From JAVKFY01 sp040223615 (GTDB lineage: Bacteria > Pseudomonadota > Alphaproteobacteria > GCA-2731375): a stretch of 64,000 bases of DNA. The notes under the pieces were generated by a model, which saw only the letters and a list, made by a program, of their open reading frames with translations, had not been told where the DNA came from and did not search any database. Every line of letters begins with the position of its first letter. Position 1 is the stretch's first letter. The stretch lies in the NCBI GenBank assembly GCA_040223615.1, contig JAVKFY010000061.1, forward strand, positions 124,001 through 188,000, read 5' to 3'. The position numbers and the translations under genes were made by a program. Shown here one piece after another: positions 9,394 to 18,005 of the stretch.

Positions 9394-9446
9394 ATGACGC
9401 GGTTGCTTGTCATGGCCGGGCGTGACCCGGCCACCTCTGATCTTCC

Positions 9447-11795
9447 CTACCGTCGGAACATCGCCCGTTCGGTGAGCGCCTTGTCGAAGGCTTCCAGCTT
9501 GGCCTTGGCCTTGGCGTAGACCGCATCGGCCTTCAGCCCGGTGAGCAGCTCGATCACGTCGTCGACGTGGGCGACGCTCCAAAGGTGGAAGTTGCCGGTG
9601 GCGATCTCCTTGGTGATGCCCTCGTGCAGCGTCAGATTGACCTCGTTGGCGACCGGCACCGCGCAGCCTTGCTTGCCGGTCAGGCCGCGGTCCAGGCAGG
9701 TGCGGTAGAAGCCCTCGATCTTCTGGTTGGCGCCGCCGATCGCCTGCACCTCGCCGCGCTGGTTCATCGAGCCGGTGATGCCGACGTCCTGGCGCAACGG
9801 CACCTCGGCCAGCGACGACAGGATCACCAGCAGCTCGGCCAGCGACGCGCTGTCGCCCTCGATGCCGCCATAGCTCTGCTCGAAGGTGACGGTGGCCTCG
9901 AAGGACATTGGTGTATCGGCGCTGAACCGGCCGGCAAGGAAGCCCTCCACGATCATCACGCTCTTCTGCTGGATCGGGCCGCCCATCGCCACCAGACGCT
10001 CGATGTTGACGACGCCGCCCGGACCCGGCGATGTCTGCGCGGTCAGCCTGGCCGGCATGCCGTAGGCGTGGTCGCCGAGGTCGGAATAGACCAGGCCGTT
10101 GACCTGCCCGACCACCTCGCCATCGGTGGCGATGATCAGCGCCTTGTCGCGGATGCGCTCCTGCGCGCGGTCCTCGATCCGGTTGTTGCGCTTGCGCCGG
10201 TCGGCGAGCGCGCCGACCACGTCGGCCAGCTCGATGGTCTCGCGGTCCGCCTTCATCACGATCTGGTTGGCCTCGACCACCAGATCCTCGATCAGCTCGA
10301 ACCGCGACGTCAGCTTGCGCCGGTCGCCGGCCCAGCGCGACGCCTGGCCCAGGATGCGGTCCAGCGCCGCCGCCGAGCAGGGCTTGCCGGCCTTGTTCAG
10401 CGCCGCGCGCTGGATCAGCCGGGCAAAGATGGCGAGGTCCTCGTCGGTCGCCGGCATGTCGCCGTCGATGTCCGCCTTGACCTTGAAGAACACCGAGAAT
10501 TCCGGGTCCAGGGCGAAGAAGCGGTAGTACCACAACGGTGCGCCGACCAGGAACACGGTGACGTCGAGCGGGATCGGCCGCGGCTGCGGCGTGCCGGCCA
10601 TCGGCACCGAGCCCATGCGGTAGAGCTCCTCGATGCGAATCTCGCTATCGCGCAGCGCGTCTTTCAGGAAGCGCCAGGCGTGCGGCTGTGCGGCCAGCGC
10701 CTCTGCCCGGATGATCAGGATGCCGCCGTTGGCCCGGTGCAGCGAGCCCGGCCGGATCATCGTGTAGTCGGTCTGCAACGTGCCGGTGACCGCGCGGTAC
10801 TCGATGCGCCCGAACAGGTTCTCGTAGGTCGGGTTCGGCTCGACCACGACCAGCGGGTGTTCGTTGTCGGAATTGTCGGTGATCAGGTTGACGGTGTAGC
10901 GCCGCTCCAGCTCGTCGCCGACCGCCTCCTCGCCCTCGGCCGGCGGACGGAACAGGTGAATGTGCTCGACGATGTCGGCGCGCAGTTCCTGCAGCCACTG
11001 GCCGAGCTTGCCCTGCAGGCCGAACTCCATCTCCAGCTCGTCCAGCAGGCCACCGACGGCTTCCTCCGCGACCCGCTTGTTGGTCTCGCGCATCGCCTTC
11101 AGCCGCTCCGCCTCGGCGTCGCGGAACTGCTTGCGCAGGGCCAGCATCTGCGGCGTCAGGCCGCTAACCGCGTCGTCGATCGCGCTCTGCTGCTCGGCCG
11201 GCAGCGCCATCAGTTGCTCCGGCTTCATCGGCTCGCCGTCCGGGTCGAGCGCGACGATCTGCATGCCCTGCGCGGTCATCCAGACGTCGAGGCCTTTCTC
11301 CTGTGCGCTCTGCCGCAGCTGCGCGAACTGGCCTTCCAGCTCCTCCTTGCGGCGCTCCGACAGCCGCCGCAACTCTTCCTGATAGCCATCGGACCCGAAG
11401 GCGCGGACCAGTGCGTCGCGCAGCGCCGGTACCAGCTCCTCCATCTTGTCGCGCAACGCCCGCCCGACGCCGCGCGCCAGCCGGTAGGGCTTTGGCTTGT
11501 TCGGTCGCTTGAAATTGTTCAGGTAGACCCAGTCGCAGCACGGTGGCTGGTCGCCGACATGATGCAGCAGGTAGCGTCTGGTGGCGTCCATGCGTCCGGT
11601 GCGGTCGTCGCCGAGCACGAACACGTTATAGCCGTCGCTCTTCAGCGACAGCCCGACCTCGATCGCCTCGCGCGCGCGCCGGTGCGAGTGCAGGTCGAAC
11701 ACGTGCGCCGTCTCGACGTCGTCGGTGCCGGCATCGAACCGGCCGGCGAACGACGGCAGACCGGCATCGGACGCGGATAGTTGCTTGATCGCCAC
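9447..11795 (-). CDS. Lon-like ATP-dependent protease with degenerate Walker A (LonH/AAA_32 type)
   Basis: 782 residues from a GTG at 11795, preceded by AGGAGG; the longer open frame upstream lacks support. The C-terminal Lon protease domain has the Ser-Lys dyad in GGIEGDSASLAEL (about Ser649) and GGANQKIEGF (about Lys692). The N-terminal ATPase-like part has NVFVLGDDRTGRMDATRRYL at the Walker A position, where the GxGKT core is lost, much as in the E. coli YcbZ/LonH group. A long charged helical region (about residues 140-220, rich in Glu, Arg and Gln) likely forms a coiled coil. It may be a cytoplasmic protease with weak or no ATP hydrolysis. Divergent from the GGCT-like gene. Confidence 0.88.
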   Translation of the reverse strand: MAIKQLSASDAGLPSFAGRFDAGTDDVETAHVFDLHSHRRAREAIEVGLSLKSDGYNVFVLGDDRTGRMDATRRYLLHHVGDQPPCCDWVYLNNFKRPNKPKPYRLARGVGRALRDKMEELVPALRDALVRAFGSDGYQEELRRLSERRKEELEGQFAQLRQSAQEKGLDVWMTAQGMQIVALDPDGEPMKPEQLMALPAEQQSAIDDAVSGLTPQMLALRKQFRDAEAERLKAMRETNKRVAEEAVGGLLDELEMEFGLQGKLGQWLQELRADIVEHIHLFRPPAEGEEAVGDELERRYTVNLITDNSDNEHPLVVVEPNPTYENLFGRIEYRAVTGTLQTDYTMIRPGSLHRANGGILIIRAEALAAQPHAWRFLKDALRDSEIRIEELYRMGSVPMAGTPQPRPIPLDVTVFLVGAPLWYYRFFALDPEFSVFFKVKADIDGDMPATDEDLAIFARLIQRAALNKAGKPCSAAALDRILGQASRWAGDRRKLTSRFELIEDLVVEANQIVMKADRETIELADVVGALADRRKRNNRIEDRAQERIRDKALIIATDGEVVGQVNGLVYSDLGDHAYGMPARLTAQTSPGPGGVVNIERLVAMGGPIQQKSVMIVEGFLAGRFSADTPMSFEATVTFEQSYGGIEGDSASLAELLVILSSLAEVPLRQDVGITGSMNQRGEVQAIGGANQKIEGFYRTCLDRGLTGKQGCAVPVANEVNLTLHEGITKEIATGNFHLWSVAHVDDVIELLTGLKADAVYAKAKAKLEAFDKALTERAMFRR

Positions 11796-11858
11796 GTGGA
11801 ATCCTCCTGTCCGCGACGCTAGCGGTCCGTTAGCGAACGTACAACCGTGCGTGATAAG

Positions 11859-12614
11859 ATGCGCCCCTGTATGGACGAGTCCCATCCACCCGATCGGTTC
11901 GATGTCGAGGTGCTGCCCGCGCGCACCGATGCTGGCGTGTGGAATTTTGCCTTCGGCTCCAACCTGCACCCAACGAAGCGCGCCGCGCGGGCACGCCTGA
12001 GGCCGCTGGAAATCGTGCCGGGACGGGCGCGCGACTGGCGCCTTGCCTTCAACCTGTGCGGCATTCCGTGGATCGAACCGTCGATGGCCTCGGTCGAGCC
12101 GGCGCCGGGCGAGGAGGTGCACGGCCTGCTGCTGCATCTGACGCCGGCGCAATGGGAACACCTCGACCAGTCCGAGGGGGCCGGGCGCGCCTACATGCAC
12201 CAGGAGATCGAGGTCGAGGCCTATGACGGCCGGCGCATCCGCGCCATCGCCTTTCGCGCCAAGCCGGACCGCGCCGCGCCCGAGGATGTCCCGCCATCGC
12301 TACGCTATCTCACACTGATCCGCGAGGGCGCGGCGGCCAGTGGCCTGGACGAGAACTGGCGCCACTACCTGGCGCAGCTGCCGCACACGCCGACTTCGTG
12401 GCTGTCGCGGCGTATCTCGCTGATCCTGGTGGAGTTCTTCACCACCTGCAGCCGCCACCGTATGGGCGCGCTCAGCCGGCCGGTGATGGACGTGCTGCGT
12501 TTCACCAACGAACGGCTGCCCGGCCCGCTGAAGTGGCCGGCCGCCGCGACCACGCTGATCTACCCGACGATCGTCGTCGGATGCTTCCGAATGGCCCGCA
12601 GGTTGCGCCGCTAG
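11859..12614 (+). CDS. Gamma-glutamylcyclotransferase-like (GGCT fold) protein
   Basis: About 251 residues; starts at 11847 (GTG), 11859 or 11871 (ATG) are all possible because no strong ribosome site is visible. The N-terminal block WNFAFGSNLHP is the glycine-rich substrate loop of the GGCT family (YGSNL), and Glu in HLDQSEGAGRAYMHQE fits the catalytic acid position. The family releases 5-oxoproline from gamma-glutamyl compounds. The last 90 residues are an extension with hydrophobic stretches (LISLILVEFFTTC-like and TLIYPTIVVGCF) not needed for the core fold. The stop TAG overlaps the stop of the convergent RTX gene. Confidence 0.75.
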   Translation: MRPCMDESHPPDRFDVEVLPARTDAGVWNFAFGSNLHPTKRAARARLRPLEIVPGRARDWRLAFNLCGIPWIEPSMASVEPAPGEEVHGLLLHLTPAQWEHLDQSEGAGRAYMHQEIEVEAYDGRRIRAIAFRAKPDRAAPEDVPPSLRYLTLIREGAAASGLDENWRHYLAQLPHTPTSWLSRRISLILVEFFTTCSRHRMGALSRPVMDVLRFTNERLPGPLKWPAAATTLIYPTIVVGCFRMARRLRR

Positions 12615-13924
12615 CCGAAGAAAAAGTCCGCGGCCGTCAGTTGGTTGGCGGCGATGCCGGTCAGCGTGATCGATGTGGTCGGACTGTCCTCGAAGGTCAC
12701 CGTGGCGCCGCCGGCGCCGTCGACGATGGTCAGTGCGGCGAAGCTCGCCACCCCGACCAGGCTGATCTTGTCGACATTGTCGGCGAAGTCGGTGATCACG
12801 TTGGCGCCTTGCAGCGCGGCGAAGATGAAGATGTCGGCGCCGGCGCCACCGGTCATGGTGTCGTTCGCTGGCCCGCCGGTGATCTGGTCGTTGCCGTTGC
12901 CGCCGAACAGCTGGTCGGCGCCCTGCATGCCCAGCACCATGTCGTCGCCGTCGCCGCCGAAAATGATGTCGAGACCGGCCTGGCCGCGCAGCACGTCATC
13001 GCCGACGCCGCCGACGATGGAATCGTTGCCGGAATTGCCGTTGATGGTGTCGTCGAGCAGGCTGCCTTCGATGGTGTCGTTGTTGGCGCCACCGAAAATC
13101 AGGTCGTGCCCGTTGCCGCCGAGCAGCTGGTCGTCGTTGAACTGACCCCGCAGCGTATCGTTGCCGTCGCCGCCCAGCAGTGTGTCCTCGCCGGCATTGC
13201 CGAACAGCCGGTCGTTGCCGGCCTCGCCACTGAGCACGTCGTCGCCCGGCAGGCCCCAGGCACTGTCGTTGCCAGCGCCGAGGTTGATGCTGTCGGCGGT
13301 CTGACCGCCGACCAGTGTGTCGATCGCGGCGGAGCCGTTGAGCACGGCGATGGCCCCACTCGCCAGCGCGTCCGCCCGCGCCGTGGCGTCCGCGATCAGC
13401 GTACGGATCTCCGCCGTGGTGAACTCGCCCTCGGACTGCTGTTCCCAGGTCAGGTCGCCAAGGTCCTGCGGGTCGCCATCGCTGATCAGCGCCTGCACCT
13501 GCGCGGTGCTGTAGGCGATGCCGCCGGCACCGATGTAAGTTTCGATCATCAAGTCCGGGTCGAGCCAGTTGAGGACCAAGACCTCGGTATCGCTGTCTTC
13601 GTCGAACAGCAGCAGGTGGCGACCGCCGTCGATCGTGGCGCCGAAAGTGTTGTCGCGATCGGGACCGATGCCCAGCGCGCGCAACGTATCGTCGCCACCG
13701 CCGTGATCGGCAACGATGATGTTGGATCCGTTCAGGATGTCGTAGAAGTCGTTACCGGCGCCGCCGACGAAGGTCGGTCCGGTTCCGGTCGAAACCTGTC
13801 CGGTGAAGCTGTCGTTGCCAGCCAAGCCGAAGACGATGCTGTTCAGCATCGTCGAGAAGCTGTCGTTGCCGGCGGTACCGACCTGCTCGCCGGCAATTAT
13901 CTCCGGTAGATCGAAGAGTGCCAT
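12611..13924 (-). CDS. RTX (haemolysin-type calcium-binding repeat) protein
   Basis: 437 residues from the ATG at 13924 (GGGGGA upstream); an in-frame ATG at 13945 is less likely. The sequence is built from GGxGxDxxx nonapeptides (GGDGNDTLRG, GGNGHDLIFG, GGVGDDVLRG, GGDGDDMVLG), which form a calcium-binding beta roll. The C terminus (DKISLVGVASFAALTIVDG... to DFFFG) looks like a type I secretion signal and is closely similar to the end of the RTX protein at 19572-21641. No enzymatic domain is visible; the N-terminal third is also low-complexity. Probably a secreted surface or matrix protein. A perfect CtrA box lies 53 bases upstream. Confidence 0.85.
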   Translation of the reverse strand: MALFDLPEIIAGEQVGTAGNDSFSTMLNSIVFGLAGNDSFTGQVSTGTGPTFVGGAGNDFYDILNGSNIIVADHGGGDDTLRALGIGPDRDNTFGATIDGGRHLLLFDEDSDTEVLVLNWLDPDLMIETYIGAGGIAYSTAQVQALISDGDPQDLGDLTWEQQSEGEFTTAEIRTLIADATARADALASGAIAVLNGSAAIDTLVGGQTADSINLGAGNDSAWGLPGDDVLSGEAGNDRLFGNAGEDTLLGGDGNDTLRGQFNDDQLLGGNGHDLIFGGANNDTIEGSLLDDTINGNSGNDSIVGGVGDDVLRGQAGLDIIFGGDGDDMVLGMQGADQLFGGNGNDQITGGPANDTMTGGAGADIFIFAALQGANVITDFADNVDKISLVGVASFAALTIVDGAGGATVTFEDSPTTSITLTGIAANQLTAADFFFG

Positions 13925-13976
13925 GCTGTCGTCCCCCTTCGCCATGCCCGGTCGGGCCTGACTCTGAGGTCCGAGG

Positions 13977-13991
13977 TTAAAGACCAGTTAA
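13977..13991 (-). promoter_or_regulatory. CtrA-type box TTAA-N7-TTAA upstream of the RTX gene
   Basis: TTAA at 13977-13980, seven bases, TTAA at 13988-13991 followed by C: an exact match to the CtrA recognition sequence of alphaproteobacteria. It lies 53 bases before the RTX start codon and past the end of the convergent-facing flippase gene, so the RTX gene is the obvious target. Confidence 0.6.
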
Positions 13992-14013
13992 CCATGCGGT
14001 CCAGTGACCGCCG

Positions 14014-15012
14014 TCACGCCGAACGCTTGATGCCACCGAACAACAACGCGAGCGCCGCCGCCGCCACGTTGACCGCGATCATCAAGGCGTGTGCCGCCAG
14101 CGCGCCAGCGGTAGCGACTTCCAGGGACACTCCGGCGCGTGTCATTACCGCCGCCCAGGCCGCCTCGAACGGCCCGACATTGGCCACGCCATTGACCGGC
14201 AACGCGAAGGCCAGAGAGCCCGCGGTGCCGGCCAGGACCGTCGTCGCCGGATCCGCCGCGCCGCCCGTGGCCAGGGCGGCAATGTGGAAGGCGAGGAAGA
14301 TCGCGCACCACACCGCCGTGCTGACCAGGATCATCGCGGCGATCTGGGCCGGCGCCAACTTGGTCATGCCGAGCGACAGGCGCTCGAATATGTCGTGCAG
14401 CCGGCGCCAGCGTCGCAACGGCCGGGTCAGCACACTGCGGACCAGGCGCGCCAGCACCGGCAGCGTCACCATCACCACGCCCGCCGCCAGCGCCGCCAGC
14501 GCTGCCGGCCAACGTAGCCACGCCAGGCCCAGCGGTTCCGCCGCCAGCGCCAGCGCCAGCGCACCCAGCACCGCCAGCGACATCAGGTCGTAGAGCCGGA
14601 TGACGAGCAGCAGGCCAGCCGCGGCGGCCAGGCTCATTCCGGTCATCCGATTCAGGGCCAGCGGGAGAATGAACTCGCCGAGCTTGGCCGGCAAAATCGC
14701 AACCGCGCCGCCATGCAGGGCCGCCGCCCGCAGCAGGACCAGGCTCGGCCGCCGGTGCAGAGCCGCCGCCAGCCGGAGCCAGCGCAAGAGTACGACGCCG
14801 GTCGCGGCCGCCAACGCAAGCGGCACGAGCCGCACGTCGACGCGCAACAGCGCCTCGGCAACGACACCGACATCGAGCAGAAGCCACGCCACCGCCAAGA
14901 AGCCAACGGTAACCAGGGCCGAAACCGCGATCTGACCGAATCGACCACGCCGCTGCCCTGCGGCAGCCGCTTGCTGCGTGGCTTTGGCAGCCTTGTCCGG
15001 AATCTCAGTCAT
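14014..15012 (-). CDS. Flippase-like/lysylphosphatidylglycerol-synthase-type membrane protein
   Basis: 332 residues from the ATG at 15012. It has about eight hydrophobic segments and the features of the UPF0104/LPG-synthase transmembrane family: an early RWLRLAAAL segment, the motif ILPAKLGEFILPLAL, and late FALPVNGVANVGPFEAAWA. The motif with PxxxGE in the middle and NG-x-GxxE near the end is typical. Members are thought to move lipid-linked intermediates or make aminoacyl lipids; this one lacks the soluble synthase domain. It is divergent from a GT-C glycosyltransferase (120 bases apart), consistent with a role in lipid-linked sugar handling. Confidence 0.75.
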   Translation of the reverse strand: MTEIPDKAAKATQQAAAAGQRRGRFGQIAVSALVTVGFLAVAWLLLDVGVVAEALLRVDVRLVPLALAAATGVVLLRWLRLAAALHRRPSLVLLRAAALHGGAVAILPAKLGEFILPLALNRMTGMSLAAAAGLLLVIRLYDLMSLAVLGALALALAAEPLGLAWLRWPAALAALAAGVVMVTLPVLARLVRSVLTRPLRRWRRLHDIFERLSLGMTKLAPAQIAAMILVSTAVWCAIFLAFHIAALATGGAADPATTVLAGTAGSLAFALPVNGVANVGPFEAAWAAVMTRAGVSLEVATAGALAAHALMIAVNVAAAALALLFGGIKRSA

Positions 15013-15132
15013 TGCCTCGGCGCTCGACCAAAGGACGCGATGTTCGCTCTCTCGCTCGGTTGACGACGGCGATACCCGCCGACGACATTGTCGCCCGAAC
15101 GCCTGCCGCGTTGTGCCAGGGAACTTGCCACC

Positions 15133-16683
15133 ATGCAAACACCGCCGACGAAGACAGCTTCAGCGGGCATGATCGCCGCGCTCGCACTGCTCCTGGCGGT
15201 AGCTGTAGCGCTGCGCGTGCCGGCTTTGATCGAACCGCGCTTCTGGCTCGACGAGATGATCTCGATATCGGTCGCCCAGGAGGGCGTCCTGGGGTCGATC
15301 ATCGCCACCCTGCGGCTGTCGTCGCACCCGCCGGTCTACTACACGCAACTGGCGATCTGGATGCTTGGCGGCAACGGCGACGTCTGGTTGGCGCTGAACC
15401 CTGTGCTATGGAGCCTGGCCAGCATCGGCTTGCTCATCTGGCTCGGCGCCAGGCGCCTTGGTCTCGCCGCGGCCTTGGCGGCGGCGGCGCTGGTCGCGAC
15501 GCTGCCGCAAATGCTCTACGCCGCCGAGAACGTGCGCATGTACCCGATGATGCATGCACTGTCGATCGTCGCCTGGTGGTGCAACGAACGATACTTCGCC
15601 GTGTCCGAAACACCTGCGCGGCCATGGCCGCTACTGCTCGGCCTGGCCGCCTGCCAGCTCTTGGTCGGTTTCTCGCACGCCGTCGGGCCAATGCTGGCCG
15701 CGCTGCTCGGGCTGCACGGTCTGCTGCTCGCCGTCGGCCGGTGGCCGCCGACGCGCCGGTCCTGGACCTGGCTGGCGGTGCAACTGGCGGTTGGCGCAAT
15801 GTTGGTGGTGGTGCTGTTCAACGGCCTGCTACGCGAACCGCAGCACCAACCGGCCAAGGATCTGTCGGCTTTGTGGGAGTCATTGGTCGCGCCGTTCTTC
15901 GATCCGTTGGCCCAGTACCAGGGCATCGGCTGGTTGCTGCCGGCACTGGTGCTTTTGCTGGTCGCCATCGCCGCGGTGCGTTCGCCGGACCTGCGCGCCA
16001 CGGCAATCGCGCTGGTCGTCGTGCCGATGCTGGCCCTGGAAATAGCTGTGCTAGCCGATCTGCCCCTACCGGGCGGCCGTGTTGTGGCGCTGATCGTGCC
16101 TTTTGTCGCACTCGCGGCCGGCAGCCAGGCGGTCGCCTGGTATCGCGCCGGCCCGGTCGGAACCCGCCGACTGGTGGCCGTCGCCGGGGCGACGATGCTG
16201 GCGGTCTGCCTGCTCGCCGGCCTGCTACACCTGGCGAACTGGGAGAAGTCGACCAACTACCGTGCCGCGGCCGCGCATCTTCGCCAGCATGTCGAGGACG
16301 GCGACGCCATCGTGGTCGCCAACATGAGTGCGACGCATTGGGGGCTGGCGCGCGAGCTGATCGGTCCGGACTGGGGCTCGGCCATGGCGGTGCAGCCGCC
16401 GCCGAACGAGCGTTGGTCGAAACTGATCGGCCGGCTCGGGCCGAACCTGGCCAACCGCCTTGGCCTGATGCCGGAAACCGACACGATCGACTGGCAAGGC
16501 CACCCCTTCGCCGTCGGCATGCAGGCGGTATCGCCGGCCGCGCCGGGCCAGCGTACGTGGCTCGTTACCTATGTTAGCTGGAACCGCGACGATCTGGCGG
16601 CACAAATGCGGTCCGCCGGCTGGCAATTGCGCGAGGAGATCGAGTTTCGCCGCGTCTACGTCGCGCTCTATACGAGCGGCTAG
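15133..16683 (+). CDS. GT-C fold integral membrane glycosyltransferase (GT39/ArnT-like)
   Basis: 516 residues from the ATG at 15133. About 10-12 membrane segments are followed by a soluble C-terminal domain of about 130 residues. The first loop carries RFWLDEMISISVAQ; the acidic D-E pair after the first helix is the catalytic signature of GT-C enzymes that use polyprenyl-phosphate sugars. The motif LSSHPPVYYTQLAIW is typical of the next loop. It probably transfers a sugar from a lipid carrier to an acceptor on the outer face of the inner membrane. The neighbouring GT2 enzymes could make the polyprenyl-phosphate sugar. The stop overlaps that of the convergent GT2 gene. Confidence 0.8.
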   Translation: MQTPPTKTASAGMIAALALLLAVAVALRVPALIEPRFWLDEMISISVAQEGVLGSIIATLRLSSHPPVYYTQLAIWMLGGNGDVWLALNPVLWSLASIGLLIWLGARRLGLAAALAAAALVATLPQMLYAAENVRMYPMMHALSIVAWWCNERYFAVSETPARPWPLLLGLAACQLLVGFSHAVGPMLAALLGLHGLLLAVGRWPPTRRSWTWLAVQLAVGAMLVVVLFNGLLREPQHQPAKDLSALWESLVAPFFDPLAQYQGIGWLLPALVLLLVAIAAVRSPDLRATAIALVVVPMLALEIAVLADLPLPGGRVVALIVPFVALAAGSQAVAWYRAGPVGTRRLVAVAGATMLAVCLLAGLLHLANWEKSTNYRAAAAHLRQHVEDGDAIVVANMSATHWGLARELIGPDWGSAMAVQPPPNERWSKLIGRLGPNLANRLGLMPETDTIDWQGHPFAVGMQAVSPAAPGQRTWLVTYVSWNRDDLAAQMRSAGWQLREEIEFRRVYVALYTSG

Positions 16684-17687
16684 CGGCCAACGGTCGACGT
16701 ACCGCTCAATTCGGTTACGGCCGCCGCAGACGGCACCGAGCGGTCGGTCATCCGTGGCAGGCGCAACCGGTATTGCGGCCGCTCATGGCTCTGGTGGAGC
16801 AATCGGACAAGCACCTCGCCGAGCAGCCCCTGCACCACCAGGAAGACCGATGCGATCAGGAGCAAGCCGGCGAAGAACAACAGCGGCCGGCCGCCGATCT
16901 CCTCGCCAAGGCCGAACTTGACGACCGCGAGATAGGCGCTTATTGCCGCGCCGATCACACCGAGCAAGATGCCGAGCCCGCCGAATATATGCAGCGGTCG
17001 CTGCAGGTACTTGCGCAGGAATACGATCAGCATGAGGTCGAGCGCCACGCGCAGCGTACGATCGAGACCGTACTTTGACGTTCCCCGGGTGCGCGGCCGG
17101 TGATTCACCACCACTTCGCGAACCTCGCCCCCGACTTCGGCTACCAGCGCGGGTATGAAACGGTGCAACTCGCCATAGACCCGTATCTGGCGCACAACGT
17201 CGCCGCGATAGGCCTTGAGCGAGCAACCGTAGTCGTGCAGCGACACGCCCGTGGTGCGCGAGATCAACCGGTTGGCCATTCGCGACAGGAACACCCGGAC
17301 TCCGCCATCATGGCGATCCTTGCGCCAGCCGGAGACCAGGTCGACCCTCTCTTCCTCCAGAATCCCGACAAGCTTCGGAATATCGTTCGGGTCGTTCTGC
17401 AGATCGCCGTCGAGTGTGACCACGATGTCGCCGGTCGACTGGTCAAAGCCCGCCTGCATGGCGGTGCTCTGGCCATAGTTCCGCGCCAAGTGGACCGGAC
17501 GCAGGCCAGGAACCGTCGTGGCCAGATGGTCCAGCACGTCGCGCGTCCGATCGCTGGACCCGTCGTCGACGATGATGATTTCGTAGTCGCGCGCCATGCT
17601 TTCCAGCGCGTCGCGGATCTGGTTCACGAGGTCGGTGACATTCTCTTCCTCGTTGTAAACCGGTACGACAGCGCTGATCTCGACCAT
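16680..17687 (-). CDS. Family 2 glycosyltransferase, polyprenyl-phosphate sugar synthase type
   Basis: 335 residues from the ATG at 17687. The GT-A domain (residues about 1-220) starts with ISAVVPVYNEEENV and contains IIIVDDGSSDRTRD and the DXD-region VVTLDGDLQNDP, typical of DPM/GtrB/ArnC-like enzymes. Two C-terminal membrane helices follow (LGILLGVIGAAISAYLAVV and FFAGLLLIASVFLVVQGLLG). These enzymes transfer a sugar from a nucleotide donor to undecaprenyl phosphate. Together with the convergent GT-C protein and the flippase-like protein it suggests a complete lipid-linked sugar transfer set. A paralogue is encoded on the other side at 18006. Confidence 0.87.
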   Translation of the reverse strand: MVEISAVVPVYNEEENVTDLVNQIRDALESMARDYEIIIVDDGSSDRTRDVLDHLATTVPGLRPVHLARNYGQSTAMQAGFDQSTGDIVVTLDGDLQNDPNDIPKLVGILEEERVDLVSGWRKDRHDGGVRVFLSRMANRLISRTTGVSLHDYGCSLKAYRGDVVRQIRVYGELHRFIPALVAEVGGEVREVVVNHRPRTRGTSKYGLDRTLRVALDLMLIVFLRKYLQRPLHIFGGLGILLGVIGAAISAYLAVVKFGLGEEIGGRPLLFFAGLLLIASVFLVVQGLLGEVLVRLLHQSHERPQYRLRLPRMTDRSVPSAAAVTELSGTSTVGR

Positions 17688-18005
17688 TGCAGACTCGCAT
17701 CCCTCTCGCGGCCCCACCCTCGGCGCCGACGGCGACAACATAGTAAAGTGATCAGGTATCACAACAGTGAACATGGCAGAGTGCCGGCGCTGCGCCCGAA
17801 GTCGTCGATCGCGCATACTTCGGCGCTCCGAATGCCGGGACGGCGGCGATTCGCAAGGCCTGTCGCCGCCAATCGGGGCGACGCATCGCGGCCCGCGCGC
17901 CGCTGCCGAGTAGACACCGGTGGCAATGGCGCCGGGCAGCCTTTATCAATTATGTGGTCATCGCGGGCCGACACGTAGCGACCGTTAGACTGCTGGAGTG
18001 AACTG
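17688..18005. other. 318-base gap between two divergent GT2 genes
   Basis: This region separates two divergent paralogous glycosyltransferase genes and must hold both promoters. AT-rich patches at about 17740-17765 (with the palindrome TGATCA) and 17941-17956 (TTATCAATTATG) are candidate promoter sites, but I see no clear -35/-10 pair. No gene or RNA is convincing. Confidence 0.4.

Noticed and set aside
9567..11780. 737-codon open frame opposite the Lon-like gene
   Set aside because: Shadow ORF; no motif, and the opposite strand has the protease dyad and a ribosome site.
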